From Hominisplanchenecus murintestinalis (GTDB taxonomy: Bacteria > Bacillota > Clostridia > Lachnospirales > Lachnospiraceae), in the NCBI GenBank assembly GCA_004793585.1, contig SRZB01000006.1:36463-100462 (forward strand): a stretch of 64,000 bases of DNA, in the 5' to 3' direction. The position numbers and the translations under genes are program-made. The number at the start of each line of letters is the position of its first letter. Position 1 is the first letter of the stretch. The notes beneath the pieces were generated by a model. That model saw nothing but the letters and a program-made list of their open reading frames with translations. It searched no databases and was not told the DNA's origin. Shown here in pieces: positions 8,378 to 17,827 of the stretch.

Positions 8378-10042
8378 TCAGCCCAAAACATCCGCCAGAA
8401 TTTCTTCCCGCCTGTCCGCAATACCGGTCTCCCTGATTTTTTTCCTCAAAGGCAGGATACATGCCGGAGATACCGACAGCTCGTCAATGCCCATAGCAAG
8501 AAATGCTTCTGTAAGCTCCATATCTGCTCCCAGCTCACCGCAAATTCCAATCCAAATACCGTTCTTATGTGCATTATCTGCCGCCATCTTAATAAGACGC
8601 AGCAACGCCTTATGATGCGGATGATAGAACTTCTCCAGGTTTGCATTCTGCCTGTCCACGGCTGTTGTATACTGGGTCAGATCGTTCGTGCCTACACTGA
8701 AGAAATCCACCTCTTTCGCCAGGTCATCACTGATGACAGCCGCCGCAGGAGTCTCAATCATAATACCAAGCTGTGTCTCTTTATTGTACGGAATTCCCTC
8801 GTCATCCAGCTCCTTTTTCACTTCCTCAACGATTTCCTTAATCTCCAACACTTCCTCCAGAGCGATAATCATCGGGAACATAATTGCAATATTTCCAAAC
8901 GCTGATGCACGGAACAGCGCACGAAGCTGAGTCTTGAAAATATCCTTCTGAGTCAGGCAGATACGGATTGCCCGGTAACCCATTGCCGGATTTTCTTCTT
9001 TCGGAAGATTAAAATAATCAATCTGTTTGTCCGCGCCGATGTCTAAAGTACGAATGATAACCTGTTTGCCCGCCATTGTCTCTGCCACATATTTATAAAC
9101 CTTGAACTGCTCTTCCTCTGTCGGAAAATCATCATTTTCAAGATAGAGAAACTCGCTTCTGAACAGCCCGATGCCCGCCGCGTCATTCTGCAGGACAGCT
9201 CCGATATCTGAAGCGTTTCCGATATTGGCGTACAATTTTACTTTCTGTCCGTCAAGACTGATATTTTCCTCGCCTTTAAGCTTCTGCAGCAGCTCCTGTT
9301 TTTCCTGGTACTCTGCCTGTTTTTCCCGGTATTCTTTCAGAGTCTCCTCATCCGGTTCAATGAACAGCTTTCCTGTTGCGCCGTCCACGATGCCCATCTT
9401 TCCTTCATATTCTTCTGTGAGTCCTTCACCAAGGCCGATGATTGCCGGAATATTCATAGTGCGGGCCAAAATTGCCGTATGGGAATTCGTGGAACCTCCC
9501 TGCGTCACAAAAGACAGCACCATATCTTTGTCGAGCTGTACCGTCTCGCTGGGCGCCAAATCATCCGAAGCCAAAATGACAGGCGTATCTGTCACCAGCC
9601 CCCCTTCCTGGCTTCCTGACAGAATCGATACCACACGCTCGGAAATGTCCTTTACGTCTGCCGCACGTTCCCGCATATATTCATCATCCATAGATGCAAA
9701 CATCTGGGAAAAATTGTCCCCTGTGGTTCCCACGGCAAATTCCGCATTAATTTCCTGCGTGGTAATCATATTTGTAATCGCTTCCACATAGTCCAGATCG
9801 TCCAGCATCATCTGATGAACCTGGAAAATCATAGCGTTTCCTTCACCTACCTCCTGGACTGCCTTGTTATACAGTTCATCAAGCTGTTCAATAGCCTTCG
9901 CTTTCGCTTCCTCAAACCGTGCAATCTCAGCCGCCGGGTTGTCTATCTTCCGGCGCTGAATCTGACCGCCTGTCCTCTTATAAAAAGAAATTTTTCCTAT
10001 AGCGACACCGCCAAAAACACCTTTTCCCTGTAATGTAATCAT
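8378..10042 (-). CDS. ptsI: Phosphoenolpyruvate-protein phosphotransferase (PTS enzyme I)
   Basis: Transfers phosphate from PEP to HPr, the first step of PTS sugar uptake. 554 residues. The phosphorylated histidine is His188 in GGSTNSHTAILARTM. The C-terminal PEP-binding barrel shows GLFRSEFLYL, IRTLDIGADKQ, EENPAMGYRAIRICL and the catalytic-Cys region GICGELG. N-terminal HPr-binding helices span about residues 30-140. HPr is not adjacent; a full HPr gene lies 5 kb away at 15.3-15.6 kb. Enzyme I is usually constitutive; no clear -10/-35 was convincing upstream. Confidence 0.97.
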   Translation of the reverse strand: MITLQGKGVFGGVAIGKISFYKRTGGQIQRRKIDNPAAEIARFEEAKAKAIEQLDELYNKAVQEVGEGNAMIFQVHQMMLDDLDYVEAITNMITTQEINAEFAVGTTGDNFSQMFASMDDEYMRERAADVKDISERVVSILSGSQEGGLVTDTPVILASDDLAPSETVQLDKDMVLSFVTQGGSTNSHTAILARTMNIPAIIGLGEGLTEEYEGKMGIVDGATGKLFIEPDEETLKEYREKQAEYQEKQELLQKLKGEENISLDGQKVKLYANIGNASDIGAVLQNDAAGIGLFRSEFLYLENDDFPTEEEQFKVYKYVAETMAGKQVIIRTLDIGADKQIDYFNLPKEENPAMGYRAIRICLTQKDIFKTQLRALFRASAFGNIAIMFPMIIALEEVLEIKEIVEEVKKELDDEGIPYNKETQLGIMIETPAAAVISDDLAKEVDFFSVGTNDLTQYTTAVDRQNANLEKFYHPHHKALLRLIKMAADNAHKNGIWIGICGELGADMELTEAFLAMGIDELSVSPACILPLRKKIRETGIADRREEILADVLG

Positions 10043-10175
10043 ACTGTTCCTTTTCTCCTTTCCACCATCCCAATTTAATCACTTTTCTACCGTTACAAAA
10101 AGAGTTATACACATTTTACCATATTAAAAAAGAATTTGCCACCGTTGGAAGAATTTTTTCTCCCCTGTTTTTCTA

Positions 10176-10220
10176 TAAAAACAAGGCATTCCATGATTTT
10201 GCTTTTATCATAGAATGCCT
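10176..10220 (-). terminator. Terminator after the trigger-factor-like lipoprotein gene
   Basis: Long stem AGGCATTC.ATGAT / ATCAT.GAATGCCT between 10184 and 10220, with one mismatch and a T-rich loop. On the minus strand it is followed by TTGTTTTTATAG. Confidence 0.75.
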
Positions 10221-10241
10221 CTGTATTTTACCTTTTATTAT

Positions 10242-11447
10242 TTATTCTTCCGTCCCGCTTTCTGTCTCTGAGGCCCCCTCCGTTCCGGATTCTCCTTCCG
10301 GTGCATCCGGATCTGTTACAACTGCGCTGGATGTCACCACTTCGAGCGCTTTATCCAACAGAAGATTTGTCTCTACGAGCTTTTCGCCATACTGCTGCTC
10401 CAGCCCTTCCACACCCTCTAAGCCCATCTGCTCCGCATATGCTGCCGCCCTTTCCTGGTACTCTTCATCCGTGAGCGTCAGCCCTTCTGTCTCTGCGATA
10501 GCTTTGAGAAGCATTTCCTGACGCAGGCTCTGCTTTGCCATCTCCTCCATCTGTGTATTAAACTCTTCCTCTGTCGTCTGAAGATTCTGCTCAATAAAAT
10601 CAGACAAGCTCATCTCCGACTGCTGCGCATACTGCTCATAATAATCCACATACTGCTGTTTCGTGAAAGCCACCAGCTCCGCCGGATAGTCATTAATTTT
10701 AGAATTATTATAAACCTGCGTCATCAAATCATTTGTTTTCTCGGAATCCCTGGTTGATGCTTTCCCCTCTTTCAGCGTCTGCTCTACGCTTGCACGGTAC
10801 TCATCTACTGTCTTATACTCCGACTCGGAAATCTCCGCCGCCAGTTCGTCAGTGAGCTCCGGCGTACGTTTAATCGAGTTGATGGTTACATGGAATACTA
10901 CATCCTGGCCTGCCATCTCTGCGTTCTGATAACCCTCCGGAAACGTAAGGTTCAAATCCACAGTCTCTCCTACGCTCTTTCCAATCAAACCGTCCTCAAA
11001 TCCCTCAATAAAGCTTCCTGAACCAATCACCAAATCAAAGCCTTTATCTGTTCCGCCCTGAAAAGCTTCTCCGTCCTTGATTCCTTCATAGTCAATATTT
11101 GCAGTATCTCCTTTTTCTACAGTCCCCTCAGTCAGTGTTTCCACCTTTTCTTTCTGGGTAAGCCTGCTGGAAATTTCAGCGTCAATCTCCTCGTCTGTCA
11201 CAGCCGTGGAAGCCAGGGTCACGTTCAGATTCTTGTATTCTCCCAGCGTCACATAATCCAACGCCTTATAATCCGGCCTCTCTGCCGCTGCACTCTGCGT
11301 CTCGCTGCTGCTCTCGCTCTGTGCTTCACTTCCGTTCTCAGTCGCCGCCGGCGTTCCTGATTCTGTAGCCGCCTTGTTTCCATCTGAACAGCCTGCCGCT
11401 GCCAGGGCAAGTCCTAAAACTGCCGCCATTACTAATCTTTTTTTCAT
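10242..11447 (-). CDS. Secreted trigger-factor-like peptidyl-prolyl isomerase lipoprotein
   Basis: 401 residues from the ATG at 11445-11447 (AGAGG ribosome site 10 nt upstream; the frame is open three codons further to a TTG). The signal peptide ends in lipobox LAAAGC, Cys20. An acidic, Ser/Glu-rich linker follows. An FKBP-type PPIase domain spans about residues 95-195 (GDTANIDYEG, LVIGSGSFIEGFEDGLIG, VDLNLTFPEGY). A helical trigger-factor C-terminal chaperone domain spans about 200-365. Only the ribosome-binding N-domain of cytosolic trigger factor is missing, which fits an extracytoplasmic foldase. The C-terminus is a Glu/Ser/Thr-rich tail. It probably helps fold secreted proteins in the wall zone. 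It lies 78 nt downstream of the deacetylase gene. Confidence 0.88.
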   Translation of the reverse strand: MKKRLVMAAVLGLALAAAGCSDGNKAATESGTPAATENGSEAQSESSSETQSAAAERPDYKALDYVTLGEYKNLNVTLASTAVTDEEIDAEISSRLTQKEKVETLTEGTVEKGDTANIDYEGIKDGEAFQGGTDKGFDLVIGSGSFIEGFEDGLIGKSVGETVDLNLTFPEGYQNAEMAGQDVVFHVTINSIKRTPELTDELAAEISESEYKTVDEYRASVEQTLKEGKASTRDSEKTNDLMTQVYNNSKINDYPAELVAFTKQQYVDYYEQYAQQSEMSLSDFIEQNLQTTEEEFNTQMEEMAKQSLRQEMLLKAIAETEGLTLTDEEYQERAAAYAEQMGLEGVEGLEQQYGEKLVETNLLLDKALEVVTSSAVVTDPDAPEGESGTEGASETESGTEE

Positions 11448-11524
11448 AATATACAATCCTCTCTGTTTTTGTTCGCCAGACTCTGGCTCTGCGCCTCTTC
11501 TGTCCGGCTTTTCCTGCCGATTGG

Positions 11525-12979
11525 TTACATCTCCGGTACAGGAGTCGGACGAGCCGAATCAAATACGCCGGAAGCATCAAACAAGTCGGATACCATCTCC
11601 GGATTATAATACATCCTGTATCCGTCCAGGTTCCTGCGTCCCTGCCTCATGTAAGAATCCCCAAACTGTACCCAGTACTGTGAAGAATCCACATTGCAGA
11701 AGATATCAAAGCCCTTACCTTTCAGGTAATTAAACTTTTCGTTATCCGCAAAGTATCCCTGCCAGTCTCCGATATCCGCACCGAACGCAAAGATAATCAC
11801 ATTCGTATCTCCTACAACCGGCTTTACGTAATTCTCCCATTTCTCCGTATCGGTTTGGATATGGGATAAGTCCGCCTGCGTTACATTGATATGTCCCCAG
11901 GTATGGCTTGCAAATTCCCATCCGTTTTCTTTCATGGCATTCGCTACCTTTGTCGCCTCTTCCACCTCACGGTTATAGCTGTCCTCATTAAAATCCGGGT
12001 TTTCCTGGAAAAACTTTTCCTGATACTCATCCAGATTTTCCCTGGTCTTATACGCGATATCTGTCCGGTATCCCAGCACTCCGTTGTAACCGGTCAGTGC
12101 AATAATACCTTTCGCGCCGTGATAAGAGAAATCCGGATGTTCTTCCACGAAAGTATCTATGAGCGGAATCATGTCAAAATCCCCCACACTGACGGAACCG
12201 TCCTGCTCCTTATACTCCGTTTTCACCTTCCCGTTTTCATCAATAATCAGCTTTGTCGCCATACCGTCGCCGTCCATGTAATGATAGTAGCTCACGTCAT
12301 CCTGAGAAAGCACAAATGCCTTCTTATCAGGCGGAAGCATAATCTTCCCCCGCGACACGGTACCGTCGTCATTTACCGTACACATATCATGCAGGCTTAC
12401 CAGCACATAACCTTTTTCATACATTGACTGGGTAATCTTGTTGAATTCATCAATAGTCGTCATCACCTGATTATACCCCGCCTCTTTCGAATCCCCGTCA
12501 AACGCCAGGCTCGTATCCTTTACCAACGTATGATAAAATACATGGGTAACCTGATCCAGCGGGAACTCCACAAGGTTTGCTTTCGCAGTTTCCCACTCTG
12601 TCACCTTAGCTGCCATCGCCGGGTTTCCCGAATATCCGCTGTCACCCTGCAGCAGTGCAATGGCTCCTTCATAATCATACATGGCCGCCAGCCGTTCCGC
12701 CTCTTCCATAACATCCGGAGCCGGCTCCGTCTGAGTCTCCGTTTCTGTCACCGCAGGGGCAGCTTCTGTCCCGCTTTCGGAAATCCCTTCTGTCACCGCA
12801 CCCTTCTGCGTCTTATCCTGCGGCTTTTTCGACCTTCCGGCATTTCCCCAGAATACCAGAAACAGTAACACGGCAATCAGAAGCACCAGAACAATAATTA
12901 TAATTCTGCTTATCAGAACCTGCCGTTTTCGCTTTGCCCTTCGTTCAGCGGCTCTTCTCGCTTTTTCATGCTCCTCCAT
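11525..12979 (-). CDS. Membrane-anchored polysaccharide deacetylase-family protein
   Basis: 484 residues from the ATG at 12977-12979, chosen because GGGAGG lies 7 nt upstream. Short Arg/Lys/Glu-rich cytoplasmic N-terminus, one membrane segment around residues 22-45, a Thr/Glu-rich linker, then a NodB-type deacetylase fold. The metal-site elements are LSQDDVSYY (catalytic Asp pair) and the zinc histidines in SHTWGHIN. A conserved ALTGYNG segment lies between them. Likely substrates are acetylated wall or exopolysaccharide sugars. The canonical TFDDG is altered to LSQDDV, so activity is probable rather than certain. Divergently transcribed from the wall-repeat L,D-transpeptidase. Confidence 0.85.
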   Translation of the reverse strand: MEEHEKARRAAERRAKRKRQVLISRIIIIVLVLLIAVLLFLVFWGNAGRSKKPQDKTQKGAVTEGISESGTEAAPAVTETETQTEPAPDVMEEAERLAAMYDYEGAIALLQGDSGYSGNPAMAAKVTEWETAKANLVEFPLDQVTHVFYHTLVKDTSLAFDGDSKEAGYNQVMTTIDEFNKITQSMYEKGYVLVSLHDMCTVNDDGTVSRGKIMLPPDKKAFVLSQDDVSYYHYMDGDGMATKLIIDENGKVKTEYKEQDGSVSVGDFDMIPLIDTFVEEHPDFSYHGAKGIIALTGYNGVLGYRTDIAYKTRENLDEYQEKFFQENPDFNEDSYNREVEEATKVANAMKENGWEFASHTWGHINVTQADLSHIQTDTEKWENYVKPVVGDTNVIIFAFGADIGDWQGYFADNEKFNYLKGKGFDIFCNVDSSQYWVQFGDSYMRQGRRNLDGYRMYYNPEMVSDLFDASGVFDSARPTPVPEM

Positions 12980-13058
12980 GACATACCCTCCCTTAATAAT
13001 ATGTGACACTGCTCAACCCGCAGAAATACTGCAGTTAAAATAGTAGTCTCAATTCAGT

Positions 13059-13067
13059 ATTATAGCA
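13059..13067 (-). promoter_or_regulatory. Extended -10 promoter for the deacetylase gene
   Basis: On the minus strand TGCTATAAT is a perfect TATAAT with the TGn extension, 80 bp upstream of the deacetylase start. No good -35 is needed for an extended -10. Confidence 0.5.
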
Positions 13068-13188
13068 TATTTACTTGCAAATACCACAGGAATTTTTGTT
13101 TTTAAGAAAAAATAAGAAAATCCCCTCACACCACGTTTATCGTCTGTCCGAATCGTTTCTTAAATTTTCCTGAACCTCACTGAATAAT

Positions 13189-13217
13189 TTGCAATCCCTC
13201 CGCATTTGTAGTAAATT
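13189..13217 (+). promoter_or_regulatory. Predicted promoter for the wall-repeat L,D-transpeptidase
   Basis: -35 TTGCAA at 13189-13194, 17-bp spacer, -10 TAAATT at 13212-13217, 46 bp upstream of the ATG. Confidence 0.5.
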
Positions 13218-13262
13218 AGAAGAGAACACGTACACATTTTAATGATTAAGCGAGGGGATAAA

Positions 13263-14951
13263 ATGAATTTCAAAAAATGGATTTCTCTGTGCTGTATGGC
13301 ATTCAGCCTGACCTTGGCTGTACCCATAGCAGCCTCGGCCACAGGAACTCCTGAGGCAGAGACAGAACCGGCTGCGCCGGTGCAGACAAACGGATGGTCC
13401 GAAGACCATACCTACTACCTGCAGGACGGCAAAAAGATTACCGGCGTACATCAGCTTTCTGACGGCTACTACTATTTTTTTGACGGAAGCGGCACCTTAT
13501 TAACGGGGAGACAAGGTTATGTGCGATACAATAAAGCTGCATATTTCGTTAAACCGGACGGCACTCTGCTGAGGAACTCTTGGGGAAAAGCAGACGGAAA
13601 TTACTATTATGCCGGGGATTCGGCAAAGCTTCACACGAATACTGCAGCCCGCATCGGCGGTAAAATTTATTGTTTCAATACGAAAAGTGTAAAACTGACG
13701 AACGGCCTTAAGAAAATAAAAGGGAATACGTATCTTCTGGCCGCTTCCGGCGCTGCAAAGACCGGAATCCAGTTGTACAATGGAAAGCGGTATTTTTTCA
13801 ACACCTCCAACGGAAGGATGATGAAAAACCGTAAGATAAAATATAATGGAAAGCTCTTTTTTGCCACTACAAAAGGTCCTCTTGTCACCGGATGGAAACA
13901 GGTAGGCGACAAAACCTATTATGCTGATTCCAAGGGACGGCTCAAAACCGGATGGCAGACCTACCAGGGCAAACGGTATTATTTTAATCAGCGAACAGGC
14001 GCCCTGCGCAGCGGATGGGTCAATATTGACGGCCGCTATTACTATTACACGCCTTCCGGCTCTGTAAAGACCGGGTGGTTTAAAGTCGGGAAAAATACAT
14101 ACTACGGAACCCCTTCAGGCCCGCTCAAAGGCGCGCGCCTGATTGAATTCCAGCGTATCGGCGGAAAGCGCTACCTGTTTAATACCAGAGGCGTACTCCT
14201 GACCGGGTGGCAGAACCGCAACGGCCACAGATATTACATGGATTCCAAAGGAGTAGTGACTACCGGATGGAGAAAGATAAAAAGTCAATGGTATTTCTTC
14301 GAAAGCTCCGGCGCCATGAAAACCGGATGGCTGGTTCACAACGGAAACTTTTATTACATGAATCCAAAAACGGGAGCCATGACAACCGGAAGAAAGACAA
14401 TCGGCGGACAGACTTACACATTTGCTTCCAGCGGTATTTATACCCAGCGGACTCTTTCCGGAAGCTGGGTTGTAAAAGTAAACCGGGCAGCAAATGTTAT
14501 AACCGTTTACAAGGGCAATATCCCTGTAAAAGCATTCCTTTGCTCTACCGGCATGGACAATGCAACGCCCCTTGGAACCTTTTCTATCCGTGATAAACTT
14601 TGGAGACATGAACTGAACGGTCCTACGTGGGGATATTTCTGTTCCCATATTACAGACGACATCCTGTTCCACTCGATACCTGCACCTACAACGGAACGAA
14701 CAGCCGTACCGTCTTACAAGTTCAACATGCTTGGACAGCAAGCCTCACAAGGATGTATCCGTCTGGCTATGGGAGATGCAAAGTGGTTGTACGATACCGT
14801 TCCTGTAGGAAGTACCGTAGTCGTATACGATGACGCTTCTTATCCCGGGCCATTAGGAAGACCTGCTAATTTTAAAATGAACGAAGACCCTGTTTATTAT
14901 TACGATCCTACGGATCCTATCGCTTACCCAAGCTACTCTACTTCTAAGTAA
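13263..14951 (+). CDS. Secreted wall-repeat protein with C-terminal L,D-transpeptidase (YkuD) domain
   Basis: 562 residues from the ATG at 13263 (GAGGGG five nt upstream). Signal peptide of about 29 residues ending near AASATG. Residues 45-400 are roughly sixteen choline/glucan-binding-type repeats of about 20 residues, each with the GWxxxGxxxYYxxxxG pattern (for example TGWKQVGDKTYYADSKG). The last ~160 residues are a YkuD domain with the His of LFHSIPAP and the catalytic Cys in SQGCIRLAMGDA. It should form 3-3 peptidoglycan cross-links or attach proteins outside the membrane; the repeats hold it on wall polymers. Monocistronic, with its own promoter and terminator. Confidence 0.93.
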   Translation: MNFKKWISLCCMAFSLTLAVPIAASATGTPEAETEPAAPVQTNGWSEDHTYYLQDGKKITGVHQLSDGYYYFFDGSGTLLTGRQGYVRYNKAAYFVKPDGTLLRNSWGKADGNYYYAGDSAKLHTNTAARIGGKIYCFNTKSVKLTNGLKKIKGNTYLLAASGAAKTGIQLYNGKRYFFNTSNGRMMKNRKIKYNGKLFFATTKGPLVTGWKQVGDKTYYADSKGRLKTGWQTYQGKRYYFNQRTGALRSGWVNIDGRYYYYTPSGSVKTGWFKVGKNTYYGTPSGPLKGARLIEFQRIGGKRYLFNTRGVLLTGWQNRNGHRYYMDSKGVVTTGWRKIKSQWYFFESSGAMKTGWLVHNGNFYYMNPKTGAMTTGRKTIGGQTYTFASSGIYTQRTLSGSWVVKVNRAANVITVYKGNIPVKAFLCSTGMDNATPLGTFSIRDKLWRHELNGPTWGYFCSHITDDILFHSIPAPTTERTAVPSYKFNMLGQQASQGCIRLAMGDAKWLYDTVPVGSTVVVYDDASYPGPLGRPANFKMNEDPVYYYDPTDPIAYPSYSTSK

Positions 14952-14990
14952 ACTTATACAAATAGAGGCTGTGAAGGATCCCTTTAATAA

Positions 14991-15036
14991 AAAAGAACGC
15001 TTTCAGGAATAAAACCCGGAAACGTTCTTTTTTTTC
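14991..15036 (+). terminator. Terminator after the wall-repeat L,D-transpeptidase
   Basis: Imperfect stem AAAGAACG..TTTC.GG / CC.GGAAA.CGTTCTTT between 14992 and 15030, followed by TTTTTTCG on the plus strand. The A-rich upstream side also makes it usable for the convergent zinc-ribbon gene. Confidence 0.82.
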
Positions 15037-15087
15037 GTATAAATCTGCTTATCCTTATTTTGAATGCTTTTTTAGCCATTTATGGAT

Positions 15088-15279
15088 TCATCCTGAGCTC
15101 CGCTGCGCACACCAGCGAACCCCGTATCTCTGCCGCTCATCCGGATTCATATCTGACCACTCCAGGAATGTCAAGTCGCTCTGCTCCATCTTCTGCCCGC
15201 ACACCGTACATGGCACTTCTTTTCTGCGCGAAACAATCCGCACGGCCTGGCACCCCGGACACACGTATACTAAAATCAT
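15088..15279 (-). CDS. Small zinc-ribbon protein
   Basis: 63 residues from the ATG at 15277-15279, preceded by GAGGTG at the right distance. An earlier in-frame TTG is less likely. Two Cys pairs, CPGC (VYVCPGCQA) and CTVC (VPCTVCGQK), form a probable zinc ribbon. The C-terminus is Arg-rich. The function is unknown. It is the last gene of the HPr end of the cda cluster. Confidence 0.7.
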   Translation of the reverse strand: MILVYVCPGCQAVRIVSRRKEVPCTVCGQKMEQSDLTFLEWSDMNPDERQRYGVRWCAQRSSG

Positions 15280-15296
15280 TTTCAAACACCTCTTAT

Positions 15297-15560
15297 CTAC
15301 TCGCCCAGACCGTTTTCAATCGCCGCGATAATCGTTTTAAGCGCCTCCTCTTCATCTTCACCCTCACAGGTAAATTCCACTTCATCCCCGCATTTCACGC
15401 ATGCGCTCAGCACGCTCAGCACGCTCTTTGCATTCGCATATGTATCATGGAACTGAAAGTGGATAGAGCATTTAAAATTAATCGCTTCTTTACATAAGAG
15501 CCCTGCAGGCCTCAGATGAAGCCCCGTCAGATTTTTAACAACAACCTTTTGTTTTACCAT
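15297..15560 (-). CDS. ptsH: HPr-family phosphocarrier protein
   Basis: 87 residues. The enzyme I site is GLHLRPAG with His15 and Arg17, and NAKSVLSVL gives Ser46, the residue phosphorylated by HPr kinase in Firmicutes. Both sites are present, so this is an HPr rather than the regulatory-only Crh, which lacks His15. It has an unusually high Cys count (Cys23, Cys31, and two near residue 55). It sits downstream of cdaR rather than beside ptsI, which is 5 kb away. The gene symbol assumes that it is the main HPr; other HPr copies outside the window cannot be excluded. Confidence 0.88.
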   Translation of the reverse strand: MVKQKVVVKNLTGLHLRPAGLLCKEAINFKCSIHFQFHDTYANAKSVLSVLSACVKCGDEVEFTCEGEDEEEALKTIIAAIENGLGE

Positions 15561-15597
15561 CTTCTAATTCCCCCCTGTCCTTTCTGTCTATCTCCGA

Positions 15598-16953
15598 CTA
15601 TTCTCCCTGCTTTTCCGCCTGTTCTGAGGCAGACTCTGTCTTTACTAAATCAACGGCAATTTTTGCCTGAGCAGATAACACACATCCCTCCGGCAGAATG
15701 ACTTCCAAAGGCACCTGATAATTTCCCGGTGTCTGGTATTTACTTGATGACAAATCCAAAATAACCTGAACATCTTCTGGCTTAATGACTTCCTGATCTG
15801 ACTGCGGCTGGATTTCCAGGGAAATATAATCTGCCGGCGTTAGTTTATAACTCATATTCTCCGACCGTCCCCTCACTGCAATATCCGATACCGGAACCCG
15901 GATTGTCGTCGTGCCTATCTTCTCCATCTGTACGGTAACTACAATAATATCTGAAAGATCCTTCTCCTGAATCAAGGTGCTTCCAAAATTCTCCTCCAGG
16001 TATTCTTTTAAATTAATCTCTTTGCTGAATGTTTCTGAAGCCCCTTCTACAGAAACCTGATTGGAAATCGTCAAACGGTATCCCAGCTGATCCAAAACGT
16101 CTTTGCTTGCAGCCAGCCCAATTGTTTCCGGAGCTGTAGTGACTTTCACCACCTGGTATCCCTCTGCAGGCGTTCCACTCGTCTCTATACTGGGTACAAT
16201 TCCCCGTCTCACCTTCCAAATTACCGCGCGCACTTTCATCTGCTCTTCTTCAAACACTTTTCCATCCTGGGTTTTTATCGTCAAACGTTCCATCTGGCTC
16301 GGAGTAAACTGTGTTTCATTTTTATCATAAATCGTAATAGGCGCCGTAACCGTCTTGCTCTTCGTAAGCCCCCGCACTTCAACGGCAACCTCCACTTTTC
16401 CAATCTTTTTCATATCTGATTCCGGACCTGCAATTGCGACAGAATTTCCGTCAACCGGCTCCAGTCCTCCTACCTGATATCCATTCGCCGGCGCCCCTTC
16501 TGCTTTTGTAGATACCACAAACGTCGCATCCTTCACATCCTCCAGCTCCACTTTAAGGGAGTGCAGATCACACCACATGTCTTTCATGGTAAGCGTCGGC
16601 ACTGTCGTGCAGCTGATGTCCAGCGGAATAGTGTTCAGCTCTCCTACAATATTTTCAAAATCTGCCGTAACCGTAAAACTGTCTGAGGAAAGCCTTTCCA
16701 GGATAGAACGCCTCGCTTTTACATATACGGTGACCGAATCCGTTTCCTGCCCTGTCCGATTGTCCTCCCGCGCCCGGTAGACTTTTTTCACTTTTTCCAT
16801 AAAAACATCTGCATTCTTAATTGTAATCGGCACATTACGGAATGTCTCTGTCTTAATCGGATCATCTCCGTTTATTACCATGAGCCAAATCAGAAATGAC
16901 ACCAGAACCGCCATAATCTTAAGCCAGAAATTACTCACTATCTTTTTCTTCAT
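15598..16953 (-). CDS. cdaR: CdaR, YbbR-domain regulator of the c-di-AMP synthase
   Basis: 451 residues with one N-terminal membrane segment (about residues 8-27, FWLKIMAVLVSFLIWLMVI) and an extracytoplasmic part made of about four YbbR-like repeats (PITI...V...G repeating about every 85 residues). CdaR proteins bind CdaA through the membrane and tune its activity. It starts inside the cdaA 3' end, a 23-nt overlap, as expected for a co-made pair. The C-terminus is Glu/Ser-rich. Confidence 0.92.
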   Translation of the reverse strand: MKKKIVSNFWLKIMAVLVSFLIWLMVINGDDPIKTETFRNVPITIKNADVFMEKVKKVYRAREDNRTGQETDSVTVYVKARRSILERLSSDSFTVTADFENIVGELNTIPLDISCTTVPTLTMKDMWCDLHSLKVELEDVKDATFVVSTKAEGAPANGYQVGGLEPVDGNSVAIAGPESDMKKIGKVEVAVEVRGLTKSKTVTAPITIYDKNETQFTPSQMERLTIKTQDGKVFEEEQMKVRAVIWKVRRGIVPSIETSGTPAEGYQVVKVTTAPETIGLAASKDVLDQLGYRLTISNQVSVEGASETFSKEINLKEYLEENFGSTLIQEKDLSDIIVVTVQMEKIGTTTIRVPVSDIAVRGRSENMSYKLTPADYISLEIQPQSDQEVIKPEDVQVILDLSSSKYQTPGNYQVPLEVILPEGCVLSAQAKIAVDLVKTESASEQAEKQGE

Positions 16954-17827
16954 TCTTCGTCTTGCCTTTCCAAAGCCTGAACTTTTTCATGTCAACTGTC
17001 TTATTCTGGAAGCTTACCAGCCTTGCTTTGAGTTCCTCGCCGCTCACTCCTCTGGAAAGCTCGCCGCGGTAAGCATAAGAAATCTGTCCCGTTTCCTCCG
17101 ATATAATAATCGTCAGGGAATCCGTGACTTCGCTGACTCCTATCCCCGCCCTATGCCTGGTTCCCAGTTCTTTGCTAAGTACCATGTTATCAGATAACGG
17201 AAGATAACAGGTTGCAGATACAATCCGGTTTTCCCTGACCAGAACCGCCCCGTCATGAAGCGGCGTATTATGTTCAAAAATATTAATCAAAAGCTGGCTG
17301 GTGACATGCGCGTCAACGGAAATCCCTGTCCTTTCATACTCTGTCAGGCTCACATTTTGTTCCAATACGATTAACGCCCCCGTCTTTGCCTTTCCCATCT
17401 CCACAGATGCCTTTACCAGTTCGTTCACTGTCTTGTCGCTCATACGCTCACTGACATTCCTGGACGAATCAAACGGAACAATATTCGGCAGCACCCGCTT
17501 CTCTCCCAGCTGCTCCATCGCACGCCGCAGTTCCGGCTGAAAGATAATAACCGCCGCCATCAAGGCCAAATCTGTTCCCTTTGCTACCAAAAACTTAATC
17601 GTATCCATTTGAAGTGCATACGCAACCGCCACAAAGAATCCCAATACCAAAATCCCTTTCAGCAGCGTCCACGCTCTTGTCTCACGAATCCAGAGCATAA
17701 CCCTGTAAACTAAAATAGACAAAAGGATAATTTCTACCACATCCGTAATCCGGATAGAAAGCGTCGGAAGCGTCATCCATGGAAGATATTCTGAAAAGAA
17801 CTGTTTAATTGTCTCCACGTTCCTCAC
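16931..17827 (-). CDS. cdaA: Diadenylate cyclase CdaA
   Basis: Membrane enzyme that makes the essential second messenger c-di-AMP from two ATP. 298 residues: three hydrophobic segments within the first ~95, then the DAC catalytic domain with both signature motifs, DGA at 192-194 (PLHDGAVLV) and RHR at 224-226 (GTRHRAGIG). Overlaps the upstream membrane-protein gene and the downstream cdaR. In Bacillus the third gene is glmM; here the cluster continues with HPr instead. Confidence 0.96.
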   Translation of the reverse strand: MRNVETIKQFFSEYLPWMTLPTLSIRITDVVEIILLSILVYRVMLWIRETRAWTLLKGILVLGFFVAVAYALQMDTIKFLVAKGTDLALMAAVIIFQPELRRAMEQLGEKRVLPNIVPFDSSRNVSERMSDKTVNELVKASVEMGKAKTGALIVLEQNVSLTEYERTGISVDAHVTSQLLINIFEHNTPLHDGAVLVRENRIVSATCYLPLSDNMVLSKELGTRHRAGIGVSEVTDSLTIIISEETGQISYAYRGELSRGVSGEELKARLVSFQNKTVDMKKFRLWKGKTKNEEKDSE

